Of a stretch of DNA of 64,000 nucleotides, positions 54,397 through 63,639 are shown piece after piece. How positions within the stretch are numbered: the first letter of the stretch is position 1; every line of letters starts with the position of its first letter. The notes beneath the pieces were generated by a model, which did not search any database, had not been told where the DNA came from, and was given only the letters and a program-made list of their open reading frames with translations. This DNA is from Azospirillum formosense (GTDB lineage Bacteria > Pseudomonadota > Alphaproteobacteria > Azospirillales > Azospirillaceae), in the NCBI RefSeq assembly GCF_040500525.1, contig NZ_CP159403.1:1100001-1164000 (forward strand). Reading direction: 5' to 3'. Position numbers and translations under genes: made by a program.

Positions 54397-54414
54397 GTGG
54401 GTCAGAATCCGCAC
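54397..54414. promoter_or_regulatory. Degenerate DctD-type half-site
   Basis: GTGGGTCAGAATCCGCAC shares the AATCCGCAC half of the site at 54431-54450 but has a weak other half. It sits between that site and the dctA promoter. Tandem strong and weak activator sites are typical of dctA promoters in rhizobia. Confidence 0.5.
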
Positions 54415-54430
54415 GACACGGGCGGAATCC

Positions 54431-54450
54431 ATGTGCGAAAATCCGCACAT
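54431..54450. promoter_or_regulatory. DctD upstream activator site
   Basis: ATGTGCGAAAATCCGCACAT is a near-perfect palindrome matching the GTGCGG-N-TCCGCAC type of DctD site known from rhizobia. It lies about 75 bases upstream of the sigma-54 promoter and 25 bases before dctB, so DctD may also affect dctBD. Confidence 0.8.
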
Positions 54451-54474
54451 CGAGACCTCTTGTTGCGATGCAAC

Positions 54475-56322
54475 ATGAAACGAGGACCGTTGGTTAGGAT
54501 CGTCCCCACCCGCTGGACATTTTCGCAAAGCCGCGACTGGATTGCCCGGCGGCTGCCCGCCCTGTTCGCCCGTCCGCGGCGGGTGATGCTGGCCGTGCTG
54601 GTCGTCGGCATGCCGCTGGCCGCGGCGGTGGCGGCGGGCCTGGCGGCGGACAACGCCGGCGAATCCCTGCGCGAACAGGGGGCGGCGCAGCTGTCGCTGT
54701 ACGAATCCAACCTGCGCACGGAGCTGGAGCGGCACGCCGCCGTGCCGATGGTGCTCGCCCACGACCGCGAGGTCGCCGACCTGCTGCGCGACCCCAGCCC
54801 GGAGCGGGTGGATCACCTGAACCGCAAGCTGGAAGCCATCGCGGCGACGCTGAAGGCGTCGGCCCTCTATGTGATGAACGCGGCCGGCACCACCGTCGCG
54901 GCCAGCAACTGGAACGCCTCGCCCAGCTTCGTCGGGCAGAATTTCAGCTACCGCCCCTATTTCCAGTCGGCCATGGAGCAGGGGGAGGGGCATCATTTCG
55001 CGCTCGGCACCACCTCGCTCGTCCCCGGCTACTACACGGCGCAGCGGGTGGTGGCGGAAAACCGCACAGACGGCCGGGCGGGCGACCGGGGGGCCGGCGT
55101 CGTGGTCCTGAAGGTCGGCTTCCAGGCGCTGGAACGCGCCTGGTCGCACGGCCAGGAGAAGGTTCTGGTCTCCGACCGCGACGGCGTCGTCTTCATCACC
55201 AACGTGGAGGGCTGGCGCTACAACGCCCTGCCCCGCCGCCTCCCGGTCACGCTGCCCGCGGCGACGGTCCCAACGACCGAGGAGATCCCCACCCTGCCCT
55301 GGGCCTTCGGCGGGGCCTCCGACCGCATCACCCTGCGGGAAGGCGACGCGGAGCGGCGGTACCTCCTGCAATCGGCCGCGGTGCCCGGCGGCGACTGGAC
55401 GATCCACGCCCTGACCAGCCTCGCCCCGGTCGCCACCCGCGCCCAGCAGGCCGGCCTGCTCGCCGCCGCGGTGGTGGCGCTGACCGCCCTGACCGGCCAC
55501 GCGCTGGCCCAGCGCCGCCTGAACCTCGTGGAGCGGCTTGCCATGCAGGAGGAGGCGCGGGCCGAGCTGGAGCGCCGCGTGGCCGCCGCCACGGCGGAGT
55601 TGCGGGCCACCGAGAACGAGCTGACCCAGGCGGCCAAGCTGGCGGCGCTCGGCCAGATGTCGGCGGCCATGGCGCACGAGATCAACCAGCCGCTCGCCGC
55701 CATCCGCAGCTTCGCCGACAACGCAGTGGTGCTGCTGGAGCGCGGACGGCCGGATTCGGTGCGCGACAATCTGGCGGAGATCGCCGACCTGACCGACCGC
55801 ATGGCCGCCATCACCCGCAGCCTGAAGGGCATCGCCCGGCGCGCCTCGGGCACGCTCGGCGCGATCTCCGCCGCCGCCGCCGTCGGGCAGGCGCTGGCCC
55901 TGCTGGAGGCCCGCCTGCGGCGCGAGTCCGTGACGGTGGACACCGATCTGCCACCCGGCCCCCTGCTGGTCACCGGCGAGGACGTGCGGTTGCAGCAGGT
56001 GCTGGTCAACCTGATCGGCAACGCCGCCGACGCCATGCGCGCCTCCCCCCGCCGCCATATCCGGATCGCCCTGGCCGCGGAGGGCGCGGAGGAGGCGGTA
56101 CTGACCGTCCGCGACAGCGGCCCCGGCATCGCGGAGGCCGACCTACCGCGCATCTTCGTGCCCTTCTTCACGACCAAGGAGGCGGGCGACGGGCTCGGCC
56201 TCGGCCTGTCGATCAGCCACGGCATCGTCGAGGATTTCGGCGGCAGCCTGACCGCCGCCAACCACCCGGAGGGCGGCGCCCTCTTCACCATCCGCCTCAA
56301 GCGCAGGGATATCCAGACATGA
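54475..56322 (+). CDS. dctB: C4-dicarboxylate sensor histidine kinase DctB
   Basis: A 615-residue kinase. Membrane spans near 39-60 and 325-345 enclose a large periplasmic double-Cache sensor with ASALYVMNAAGTTVAASNW and SYRPYFQSAM, the dicarboxylate-binding type. Cytoplasmically come a coiled segment, the phospho-acceptor histidine in AMAHEINQPLAAIRSFADN, the N-box NLIGNAADAM and G-boxes DSGPGI and GLGLGLSI. ATG 54475 gives a short cytoplasmic N terminus; the frame stays open upstream. It overlaps dctD by four bases. Confidence 0.95.
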   Translation: MKRGPLVRIVPTRWTFSQSRDWIARRLPALFARPRRVMLAVLVVGMPLAAAVAAGLAADNAGESLREQGAAQLSLYESNLRTELERHAAVPMVLAHDREVADLLRDPSPERVDHLNRKLEAIAATLKASALYVMNAAGTTVAASNWNASPSFVGQNFSYRPYFQSAMEQGEGHHFALGTTSLVPGYYTAQRVVAENRTDGRAGDRGAGVVVLKVGFQALERAWSHGQEKVLVSDRDGVVFITNVEGWRYNALPRRLPVTLPAATVPTTEEIPTLPWAFGGASDRITLREGDAERRYLLQSAAVPGGDWTIHALTSLAPVATRAQQAGLLAAAVVALTALTGHALAQRRLNLVERLAMQEEARAELERRVAAATAELRATENELTQAAKLAALGQMSAAMAHEINQPLAAIRSFADNAVVLLERGRPDSVRDNLAEIADLTDRMAAITRSLKGIARRASGTLGAISAAAAVGQALALLEARLRRESVTVDTDLPPGPLLVTGEDVRLQQVLVNLIGNAADAMRASPRRHIRIALAAEGAEEAVLTVRDSGPGIAEADLPRIFVPFFTTKEAGDGLGLGLSISHGIVEDFGGSLTAANHPEGGALFTIRLKRRDIQT

Positions 56323-57698
56323 CGACCGGCAGCATCGCCCCGGGCGGCTCCGTCCTCTTCGTGGACGACGAGCGGTCCGTCCGCCTCGCCGGGCAGCAGG
56401 CGCTGGAACTGGCCGGCTTCGACGTCACCGCCTGCGACGGGGCGGAGCGCGCGCTGCGCCATCTCGGCCGCGACTGGCCGGGCGCCCTGGTCACCGACGT
56501 GCGCATGCCGCAGATCGACGGGCTGGAGCTGATGGAGCGCGCCCTGGCGCTGGACCCCGAGCTGCCGGTCATCCTGATCACCGGCCATGGCGACGTGCCG
56601 ATGGCGGTGGAGGCGATGCGGCGCGGCGCCTACGATTTCCTGGAAAAGCCCTTCCCCTCCGACCGGCTGGTCGAGGTGACGCGGCGCGCGGTGGAGAAGC
56701 GCCGGCTGGTGCTGGAGAACCGGCGCCTGCGCGACCAGCTGGCCGGGGTGCCCGCCGGGGAGGCCTCGCCCATCGTCGGGCGCACGCCGGGGATCGAGCG
56801 GCTGCGCACCGCCATCGCCGCGGTGGCCGACACCGACGCCGACGTGCTGGTGCTGGGCGAGACCGGCACCGGCAAGGAGATGGTCGCCCGCGCCCTCCAC
56901 GCCGGCAGCAACCGGCGCAAGCACCCCTTCGTCGCCCTGAACTGCGGCGCCATGCCCGAGGCGATCTTCGAAAGCGAGCTGTTCGGCCACGAGGCGGGGG
57001 CCTTCACCGGGGCCGGCAAGCGCCGCGTCGGGCGCATCGAGCACGCCAGCGGCGGCACCCTGTTCCTCGACGAGATCGAGAGCATGCCGCTGTCGCTCCA
57101 GGTCAAGCTGCTGCGCGTGATCCAGGAGCGGGTGGTGGAGCCGCTCGGCTCGAACGAGCTGATTCCCGTGGACCTGCGCGTCGTCGCCGCGACCAAGGTG
57201 GACCTGCGCAAGGCGGCCAGCGAGGGCAAGTTCCGCGAGGACCTCTATTACCGGCTCAACGTCGTCGTGGTGACCATCCCGCCGCTGCGCGACCGCCGCG
57301 ACGACATTCCGCTGCTGTTCCAGCATTTCGTCGTGCAGGCCGCCGCCCGCTACAACCGCGAGCCCCGCGCGCCCAGCCCGGCTCAGGTGCAGCGGCTGAT
57401 GGCCCACGACTGGCCGGGCAACGTCCGCGAACTGCGCAACGCCGCCGACCGCTTCGTCCTTGGGCTGGACGACACGCTGTCCGCTGTGGGCGGCACCGCT
57501 CCGGCGATGGCCGCGGGTGGCGGCGGCCTGTCGCTGGCGGAGCAGGTGGACCTGTTCGAGAAGAGCCTGATCGAAAGCGAGCTGGCCCGTTGCAAAGGCA
57601 GCGTGAAGGCCGCCATCGAGGCGCTGAACATCCCCCGCAAGACCTTCTACGACAAGCTGAAGCGCTATGGCCTCAGCCGCGAGGACTTCGTGGAGTGA
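56319..57698 (+). CDS. dctD: Sigma-54-dependent response regulator DctD
   Basis: A 459-residue activator. The receiver domain (about 10-125) has VLFVDDE, the phospho-acceptor aspartate in LVTDVRMP and ITGHGDVPMAVEAM. The AAA+ domain has [25 protein letters not shown] and [12 protein letters not shown]. The Fis-type helix-turn-helix is at the end (GSVKAAIEALNIPRKTFYD). Phosphorylated by DctB, it drives dctA from the sigma-54 promoter upstream. Confidence 0.96.
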   Translation: MTTGSIAPGGSVLFVDDERSVRLAGQQALELAGFDVTACDGAERALRHLGRDWPGALVTDVRMPQIDGLELMERALALDPELPVILITGHGDVPMAVEAMRRGAYDFLEKPFPSDRLVEVTRRAVEKRRLVLENRRLRDQLAGVPAGEASPIVGRTPGIERLRTAIAAVADTDADVLVLGETGTGKEMVARALHAGSNRRKHPFVALNCGAMPEAIFESELFGHEAGAFTGAGKRRVGRIEHASGGTLFLDEIESMPLSLQVKLLRVIQERVVEPLGSNELIPVDLRVVAATKVDLRKAASEGKFREDLYYRLNVVVVTIPPLRDRRDDIPLLFQHFVVQAAARYNREPRAPSPAQVQRLMAHDWPGNVRELRNAADRFVLGLDDTLSAVGGTAPAMAAGGGGLSLAEQVDLFEKSLIESELARCKGSVKAAIEALNIPRKTFYDKLKRYGLSREDFVE

Positions 57699-57705
57699 CG
57701 GGCCG

Positions 57706-58398
57706 TCATTCCGCGGCCAGAGCGTGGGCGAAGGTCTCCACCCCCTGCACGCCGGCCGCGCTCAGCCCGTAGGTGCCCTTGGCGATGCGCTCGAACCAGC
57801 CATAGACGTTGCGCTGGAGAATGGCCGCGGCGTCCTTCGGCGCCCCGGCGGCGCGCAGCGCCTTCAGCGACAGCGGCCCGGCGGCCAGCAGCCGGGCGCA
57901 GCGCAGCGCGTCCTGGCGGTAGGCGGTAACGATGGGCACGCGGGTGGAGCCGCCGCGGTTGGGGTCGCCGCGGCGCCGCGCGTGCTCCCCCAGCAGGCGG
58001 GCGGTGCGCGTTTTGTCCTTGCGCGGGCTGTAGGGAACGGGGTCGAGCAGAACCTCCACCTCATGCCCCGCCGCCCGGCCGGTGTCGACGATCAGCAAGC
58101 CGACGCCCAGCCGTCGGCACAGCTTGCGCACCCCGCTGTCGTGGGGAGACGCGCCGCTGGCCTTGCGCCCCGGCTGCGGCACGGCGAGGTAGACGGTGTC
58201 GGTCAGGGCGAGCCGGTCCACCCCCTGAAGCAGCAGCTCCAGAGTGAAGCGCTTCTTCAACTCGACGATCAGCGGCGGCTCGGCCCCACGCACCGCGACG
58301 AGGTCGCAGCCGTGAATCTCGGCCTTCACGTCGTAGCCCTGGGCTTCGAGGAACGCCTTGACGGGGGCGTAGAGGTCGGTTTCGGCGGTGATGGGCAA
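57706..58398 (-). CDS. DUF2161 protein with PD-(D/E)XK nuclease-like core
   Basis: A 230-residue protein starting at TTG 58398 (no ATG fits). The N-terminal half has CDLVAVRG and LIVELKKRF, a D...ExK arrangement as in PD-(D/E)XK nucleases. A C-terminal part (about 165-230) resembles a winged helix with YRQDALRCARLLAAGPLSLKAL. The family is called DUF2161; its activity is not established. It converges on dctD with a seven-base gap. Confidence 0.8.
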   Translation of the reverse strand: MPITAETDLYAPVKAFLEAQGYDVKAEIHGCDLVAVRGAEPPLIVELKKRFTLELLLQGVDRLALTDTVYLAVPQPGRKASGASPHDSGVRKLCRRLGVGLLIVDTGRAAGHEVEVLLDPVPYSPRKDKTRTARLLGEHARRRGDPNRGGSTRVPIVTAYRQDALRCARLLAAGPLSLKALRAAGAPKDAAAILQRNVYGWFERIAKGTYGLSAAGVQGVETFAHALAAE

Positions 58399-58436
58399 AG
58401 CAAGAAACCTTCGCTGCGAGCCTCCACCCCACCCCC

Positions 58437-58457
58437 TTTCTCCACAGAACGGAGAAA
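58437..58457 (-). terminator. Hairpin downstream of the CcdA-like gene
   Basis: TTTCTCC-ACAGAAC-GGAGAAA is a seven-pair stem starting 14 bases after the stop at 58472 in the direction of transcription. It lacks a clear U-run. It may end the transcript from the propionyl-CoA genes. Confidence 0.45.
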
Positions 58458-58471
58458 GACGGTAAGGCCTT

Positions 58472-58654
58472 TCAGAATAGCCGCTTGCCTTCGCTGAACA
58501 CACCATGCTTCGCAACGAACTCATCATAAGCAATCAGCGCCGGGCGGTTTTCCTCAGCCCAGCGCCGCTGCTCATCGGTCAAATCCCGGACTCCAAGGGC
58601 CACATCGGCCCCTGGCTGGGGAGCGCGAGGGAGCGACAGCCCCTCGCTCGACAT
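58472..58654 (-). CDS. CcdA-like small protein joined to the mutase gene
   Basis: A 60-residue protein whose last 35 residues match the C-terminal, toxin-binding tail of CcdA antitoxins (RRWAEENRPALIAYDEFVAKHG, then VFSEGKRLF). The N-terminal ribbon-helix-helix DNA-binding part of CcdA is missing and replaced by a Pro/Gly-rich stretch (SLPRAPQPGADVALG). No ccdB toxin gene is adjacent. Its ATG shares a base with the stop codon of mcm (TGATG), which suggests coupled translation. It could be a remnant of a toxin-antitoxin locus or a repurposed small protein. Confidence 0.65.
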   Translation of the reverse strand: MSSEGLSLPRAPQPGADVALGVRDLTDEQRRWAEENRPALIAYDEFVAKHGVFSEGKRLF

Positions 58655-60807
58655 CACGCCGCGGCCTTCTGCTTGCGCAGGATGGCCAGGATGTCGGAGG
58701 CGGCCTTCGGGATGTTGGTGCCGGGGCCGTAGATGGCGGCGGCCCCCGCCTTGTAGAGGTAGTCGTAGTCCTGGGGCGGGATCACGCCGCCGCAGACGAC
58801 GAGGATGTCGCCGGCGCCCTGTTTGCGCAGCTCCTCGACCAGTTGCGGGACCAGCGTCTTGTGACCGGCGGCCTGGGACGACACGCCGATGACGTGCACG
58901 TCGTTCTCCACGGCCTGACGGGCGGCCTCGTCCGGGGTCTGGAACAGCGGCCCGATGTCCACGTCGAAGCCGATGTCGGCGAAGCTGGTGGCGATCACCT
59001 TGGCGCCGCGGTCGTGGCCGTCCTGGCCCATCTTCACGACGAGGATGCGCGGGCGGCGGCCCTCCTCGGCGGCGAAGGCGGACACCTCCTCCTGGATCTT
59101 CTTGAAGCCCTCGTCGCCCTCATACGCGGCGCCGTAGACGCCGGAGACGGAGCGGATGACCGCCACATGGCGGGTGAAGGCCTTCTCCAGAGCGTCGGAG
59201 ATCTCGCCGACCGTGGCGCGGGCGCGGGTCGCCTCGACCGCCAGGGCCAACAGGTTGCCGGACTTCTCGACGGCGGCCTTGGTCAGGGCCTCCAGCGCGG
59301 CGCGGCACTTGGCGTCGTCGCGGCTGGCGCGGACCTGGTTGAGGCGGGCGATCTGGGATTCGCGCACCGCCGTGTTGTCGATGTCCAGCACGTCGACCAT
59401 CTCGGGGTTCTCCGGACGGTACTTGTTGACGCCGACAATCACCTCCTCGCCGCGGTCGACGCGGGCCTGCCGGCGGGCGGCGGCCTCCTCGATCAGCAGC
59501 TTGGGCATGCCGCTGTCCACCGCCTTGGTCATGCCGCCCAGATCCTCGACCTTGTTGATGAGGTCGAGCGCGGCATTGGCGAGGCTGTGGGTCAGATTCT
59601 CGATGTAGTAGGAGCCGCCCAGCGGATCGACCACGTTGGTGACGCCCGACTCCTCGGCGATGATGAGCTGGGTGTTGCGGGCGATGCGGGCGGAGAATTT
59701 GGTCGGCAGGCCCAGCGCCTCGTCGAAGGCGTTGGTGTGCAGCGACTGGGTGCCGCCCAGCACCGCGGCCATCGCCTCGATGGTGGTGCGGATGACGTTG
59801 TTGTAGGGGTCCTGCTCGGTCAGGCTGACGCCGGAGGTCTGGCAATGGGTGCGCAGCGCCAGCGAGCGGGCGTCCTTCGGGTCGAACTTCTGCTTCATCA
59901 GCGTCGACCACAGCAGGCGCGCGGCGCGCAGCTTGGCGATCTCCATGAAGAAGTTCATGCCGATGGAGAAGAAGAAGGACAGGCGTGGCGCGAACTTGTC
60001 GACCGGCAGCCCCTTGGACATGGCGGCGCGGACGTATTCGAGACCGTCAGCGATGGTGAAGGCCAGCTCCTGCACCGCGGTCGCCCCGGCTTCCTGCATA
60101 TGGTAGCCGGAAATCGAGATCGAGTTGAACTTCGGCATGTTCAGCGCCGTGTACTCGATGATGTCCGCGATGATCCGCATCGAGGGTTCGGGCGGATAGA
60201 TGTAGGTGTTGCGGACCATGAACTCCTTGAGGATGTCGTTCTGGATGGTCCCGCTCAGCTTGTCCTGGCTGACCCCCTGCTCCTCCGCGGCGACGATGTA
60301 GCTGGCGAGGATCGGCAGCACCGCGCCGTTCATGGTCATCGACACCGACATCTTGTCGAGCGGGATGCCGTCGAAGAGGATCTTCATGTCCTCGACGCTG
60401 TCGATGGCGACGCCGGCCTTGCCCACGTCGCCGACCACGCGCGGGTGGTCGCTGTCGTAGCCGCGGTGGGTGGCGAGGTCGAAGGCGACCGACAGGCCCA
60501 TCTGACCGGCCTTCAGGTTCGCCTTGTAGAAGGCGTTGGATTCCTCGGCGGTCGAGAAGCCGGCGTACTGGCGGATGGTCCAGGGCTTCACCGCGTACAT
60601 CGTGGCGCGCGGGCCGCGGGTGAAGGGCGGGAAGCCGGGCAGGCTGTCCAGCTCCAGGCCTTCCAGATCGTCGGCGGTGTAGAGGGCCTTGACGTCCAGC
60701 CCCTCCGGAGTCTTCCAGACGAGGTCATCGAGCGTCCCGTTGGCGCCCAGGTCCTTGGCGGCCAGGCTCTGCCAGTCGGCCTGGGTCTTCTTCGGGAACT
60801 CGCTCAT
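58654..60807 (-). CDS. mcm: Methylmalonyl-CoA mutase
   Basis: A 717-residue B12-dependent enzyme interconverting methylmalonyl-CoA and succinyl-CoA. The substrate domain (about 1-530) has [33 protein letters not shown] and [19 protein letters not shown]. The B12 domain (about 585-717) has the DxHxxG motif in [11 protein letters not shown] and the [13 protein letters not shown] segment. One polypeptide carries both, as in homodimeric mutases. ATG 60807 is chosen over upstream frame. It ends the propionyl-CoA gene set. Confidence 0.96.
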   Translation of the reverse strand: MSEFPKKTQADWQSLAAKDLGANGTLDDLVWKTPEGLDVKALYTADDLEGLELDSLPGFPPFTRGPRATMYAVKPWTIRQYAGFSTAEESNAFYKANLKAGQMGLSVAFDLATHRGYDSDHPRVVGDVGKAGVAIDSVEDMKILFDGIPLDKMSVSMTMNGAVLPILASYIVAAEEQGVSQDKLSGTIQNDILKEFMVRNTYIYPPEPSMRIIADIIEYTALNMPKFNSISISGYHMQEAGATAVQELAFTIADGLEYVRAAMSKGLPVDKFAPRLSFFFSIGMNFFMEIAKLRAARLLWSTLMKQKFDPKDARSLALRTHCQTSGVSLTEQDPYNNVIRTTIEAMAAVLGGTQSLHTNAFDEALGLPTKFSARIARNTQLIIAEESGVTNVVDPLGGSYYIENLTHSLANAALDLINKVEDLGGMTKAVDSGMPKLLIEEAAARRQARVDRGEEVIVGVNKYRPENPEMVDVLDIDNTAVRESQIARLNQVRASRDDAKCRAALEALTKAAVEKSGNLLALAVEATRARATVGEISDALEKAFTRHVAVIRSVSGVYGAAYEGDEGFKKIQEEVSAFAAEEGRRPRILVVKMGQDGHDRGAKVIATSFADIGFDVDIGPLFQTPDEAARQAVENDVHVIGVSSQAAGHKTLVPQLVEELRKQGAGDILVVCGGVIPPQDYDYLYKAGAAAIYGPGTNIPKAASDILAILRKQKAAA

Positions 60808-60871
60808 GGGACGTCTCCTCGACACGGCTTCTTGGTTCGAATGATTTGCAACGATCAATGAATTGGATAGG

Positions 60872-60970
60872 GCGCTTGCCCCCACCCCGACCCTCCCCCG
60901 CTTTCGCAAGGGAGGGAGATCACTCCCCTCCCCCGCGAAAGCGGGGGAGGGTTAGGGAGGGGGCAAGCGC
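60872..60970. repeat. Palindromic GC-rich intergenic repeat, copy C
   Basis: Outer arms GCGCTTGCCCCC and GGGGGCAAGCGC match exactly in inverse, with inner CCCTCCCCCGCTTTCGC and GCGAAAGCGGGGGAGGG. It is the best-preserved copy of the family seen at 36654-36760 and 41457-41535. It lies between bioY and mcm, both leftward, so it may reduce read-through or stabilise mRNA. Confidence 0.8.
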
Positions 60971-60983
60971 GAGCCCCCTGCCC

Positions 60984-61577
60984 TCAGCCCTGCGACCGGC
61001 GGGCGACCACCTTCCAGGCGGCCTGCATGATCGCGGCCCCCAGCGCGGTCTTCAGGACCGTGGCGGCCAGGAACGGCGTCAGGCCCAGCGCGACGGCCTT
61101 CTCGCCGCCGAACAGGACAGCCATCCAGGCGACGCCCGGAACGAACAGCAGGGCGTGACCGATCGCCAAGGCGCCGACGGCCTTGAGCGGGCTGCGGTCC
61201 CAGCCGCGCTCGGCCAGCCAGCCGGTGACGCCGGCGGCCAGGACGAAGCCCAGCAGGTAGCCGGCGGTCGGGCCGGCCATGTAGGCCGGGCCGGCGGCCG
61301 GGCCGGCGAAGACCGGCAGACCGGCGAGGCCTTCCAGCAGGTACAGCAGGACCGTCGCCGTGGCGAGGCGGCTGCCGTAGGCCATGCCGAGCAGGATGAC
61401 GACCATGCTCTGCATCGTCATCGGCACCGGCCAGAACGGGACCTGGACCTTGGCCGAAGCGGCCAGCAGCAGGCTGCCCAGAACCGCCGCGGTGGCGGCG
61501 GTGATCAGGCCGCCCCGCGGGGCGACCGTCTCGAGAAGCGAAGCGGCACGCTGCGAAAGCGTGTTTGCGAAAGCCAT
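60984..61577 (-). CDS. bioY: Biotin transporter S component BioY
   Basis: A 197-residue membrane protein with six hydrophobic segments. Family motifs include SAKVQVPFWPVPMTMQSM, AGLPVFAG, GPTAGYLLGFVLAAGVTGWLAER and GALAIGHALLFVPGVAWMA. It binds and imports biotin, alone or with an energy-coupling module not present here. It lies between the biotin-dependent carboxylase and the mutase, so cofactor supply is coupled to demand. Confidence 0.95.
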   Translation of the reverse strand: MAFANTLSQRAASLLETVAPRGGLITAATAAVLGSLLLAASAKVQVPFWPVPMTMQSMVVILLGMAYGSRLATATVLLYLLEGLAGLPVFAGPAAGPAYMAGPTAGYLLGFVLAAGVTGWLAERGWDRSPLKAVGALAIGHALLFVPGVAWMAVLFGGEKAVALGLTPFLAATVLKTALGAAIMQAAWKVVARRSQG

Positions 61578-61615
61578 CGTCCTTACCTTTCCCTATATGT
61601 CGGAGCCCGCTTGGC

Positions 61616-63625
61616 TCACGCGAACTCCAGGATCTTCTGATCGACCGCCAGGCTGGAGCCGGGCGTCGCGTGCACCTTGGACACCGTGCCATCCTGCGCC
61701 GCGCGCAGGATGTTTTCCATCTTCATCGCCTCGACCACGGCCAGCACCTCGCCGGCCTTGACCTCCTGCCCCTCGGTCACGGCGACCGAGACGAGCAGGC
61801 CGGGCATCGGCGACAGCAGGAACTTCGACATGTCCGGCGGCGCCTTCACCGGCATCAGCGCGTCGAGCCGCGCCGCGTTCGGCGTCAGCACCTTGACCAG
61901 CGCTTGGGCGCCGGAGTGGGACAGGCGGTAGCCGACGCCGACGCGGTCCACCTGCACGCAGACATGCGCGCCGTTCACCGTGCCGCGGAACAGCGGCTGG
62001 CCGAGCGTCCAGTCGCTCCACACCACATGGTGCCTGCCCTCGAAATCGACGGTGTAGCCGATGCGCTGCGGGCTGCCGTCCGTCGGGCGGACATGGACCG
62101 GATGCTGCGCGCCGTCCATCACGACGACCCAGTCGTCGCGCACCCGGACCTTGTTGCCCGGCATCTTGCCGGAGATATGGATGTCGCGGTCGTTCAGGCA
62201 GCGGTGGATCACCGCGGCCACGGCGATCAGGATCGCCGGGTCTTCGGGCGGCAGGTCGGAGGCGTGGAAACCGTTTGGGTATTCCTCGGCGATGAAATTG
62301 GTGGTCAGCCGGCCTTCGACGAAGCGCGGGTTGGCCATCAGCGAGGCGAGGAACGGGATGTTGTGGCTGACGCCGCGGATGTAATACTGGTCCAGCGCCT
62401 CGCGCATGCGGGCGATGGCGGCGTCGCGCGTCGACCCCCAGCTGCACAGCTTGGCGATCATGGGGTCGTAGAACATGGAGATCTCGCCGCCCTCGTAGAC
62501 GCCGGTGTCCACGCGGACATGCGGGTCCTCCGACGGCGGACGGTAGTGGGTCAGCCGGCCGGTGGAGGGCAGGAAGTTGCGGAACGGGTCCTCGGCGTAG
62601 ACGCGGGACTCGATCGCCCAGCCGTGCAGGTGGATGTCTTCCTGGCGAAGCGTCAGCTTCTCGCCCGCCGCGACGCGGATCATCAGCTCGACGAGGTCGA
62701 GGCCGGTGACCAGCTCGGTAACCGGATGCTCCACCTGGAGACGGGTGTTCATCTCCAGGAAGTAGAAGTTGCGCTCGGCGTCCACGATGAATTCGACCGT
62801 GCCGGCGGACTTGTAGTCCACGGCGCGGGCCAGCGCCACGGCCTGCTCGCCCATCGCCTTGCGGGTCGCGGCGTCGAGGAAGGGCGACGGCGCCTCCTCG
62901 ATGACCTTCTGGTGGCGGCGCTGGATCGAGCATTCGCGCTCACCCAGATACAGGGCGGTGCCCTGCCCGTCCGCCAGCACCTGGATCTCGATGTGGCGCG
63001 GCTGCTGGATGTACTTCTCGACGAAGACGCGGTCGTCGGCGAAGGAGGAGCGCGCCTCGTTCTGGGCCGAGCGGAAGCCTTCGCGGGCCTCCTCGTCGTT
63101 CCAGGCCACGCGCATGCCCTTGCCGCCGCCGCCGGCCGACGCCTTGATCATCACCGGGTAGCCAATGTCGCGGGCGATGGTCACCGCCTCGCTGTCGTCG
63201 GCGATGACTCCCAGATAGCCGGGCACCGTGCTGACGCCCGCGGCCTTGGCCAGCTTCTTGGACTCGATCTTGTCGCCCATCGCCTGGATGGCGTGGGCGT
63301 CCGGGCCGATGAAGGCGATCCCGGCCGCGGCCAGCGCCTCCTGGAACTCGCGCTTCTCCGACAGGAAGCCGTAGCCGGGATGGACGGCCTGGGCGCCGGT
63401 CTTCTTGCAGGCGTCGACGATGCGGTCGATCAGCAGGTAGCTCTGCGCCGAGGGGGCGGCGCCGATGTGGACGGCCTCGTCGGCCATCTCGACGTGCAGG
63501 GCGTTCTTGTCGGCGTCCGAATAGACGGCGACCGTCTTGATGCCCAGGCGGCGCGCCGTGCGGATGACGCGGCAGGCGATCTCGCCGCGGTTCGCGATCA
63601 GGATCTTTGAGAACAGGGTCGTCAT
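61616..63625 (-). CDS. pccA: Propionyl/acyl-CoA carboxylase alpha subunit (biotin carboxylase and biotin carrier)
   Basis: A 669-residue subunit. The biotin-carboxylase part (about 1-450) opens with ILIANRGEIACRVIRTARRLGI and has the ATP-grasp glycine loop KASAGGGGKGMRV, then EMNTRLQVEHPVTELVTGLDL. A linking beta-barrel (about 480-590) precedes the biotin carrier domain, whose lysine is in EAMKMEN near residue 635. The paired carboxyltransferase subunit is encoded upstream, so the propionyl-CoA route is likely; substrate range could include acetyl-CoA. Confidence 0.93.
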   Translation of the reverse strand: MTTLFSKILIANRGEIACRVIRTARRLGIKTVAVYSDADKNALHVEMADEAVHIGAAPSAQSYLLIDRIVDACKKTGAQAVHPGYGFLSEKREFQEALAAAGIAFIGPDAHAIQAMGDKIESKKLAKAAGVSTVPGYLGVIADDSEAVTIARDIGYPVMIKASAGGGGKGMRVAWNDEEAREGFRSAQNEARSSFADDRVFVEKYIQQPRHIEIQVLADGQGTALYLGERECSIQRRHQKVIEEAPSPFLDAATRKAMGEQAVALARAVDYKSAGTVEFIVDAERNFYFLEMNTRLQVEHPVTELVTGLDLVELMIRVAAGEKLTLRQEDIHLHGWAIESRVYAEDPFRNFLPSTGRLTHYRPPSEDPHVRVDTGVYEGGEISMFYDPMIAKLCSWGSTRDAAIARMREALDQYYIRGVSHNIPFLASLMANPRFVEGRLTTNFIAEEYPNGFHASDLPPEDPAILIAVAAVIHRCLNDRDIHISGKMPGNKVRVRDDWVVVMDGAQHPVHVRPTDGSPQRIGYTVDFEGRHHVVWSDWTLGQPLFRGTVNGAHVCVQVDRVGVGYRLSHSGAQALVKVLTPNAARLDALMPVKAPPDMSKFLLSPMPGLLVSVAVTEGQEVKAGEVLAVVEAMKMENILRAAQDGTVSKVHATPGSSLAVDQKILEFA

Positions 63626-63639
63626 GGGGCGGCGCGCCT

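Noticed and set aside
58505..58732. Plus-strand 75-codon open frame across the CcdA-like gene and mcm end
   Set aside because: Antisense to the CcdA-like tail and mcm, which both have recognisable family sequence; it has none.
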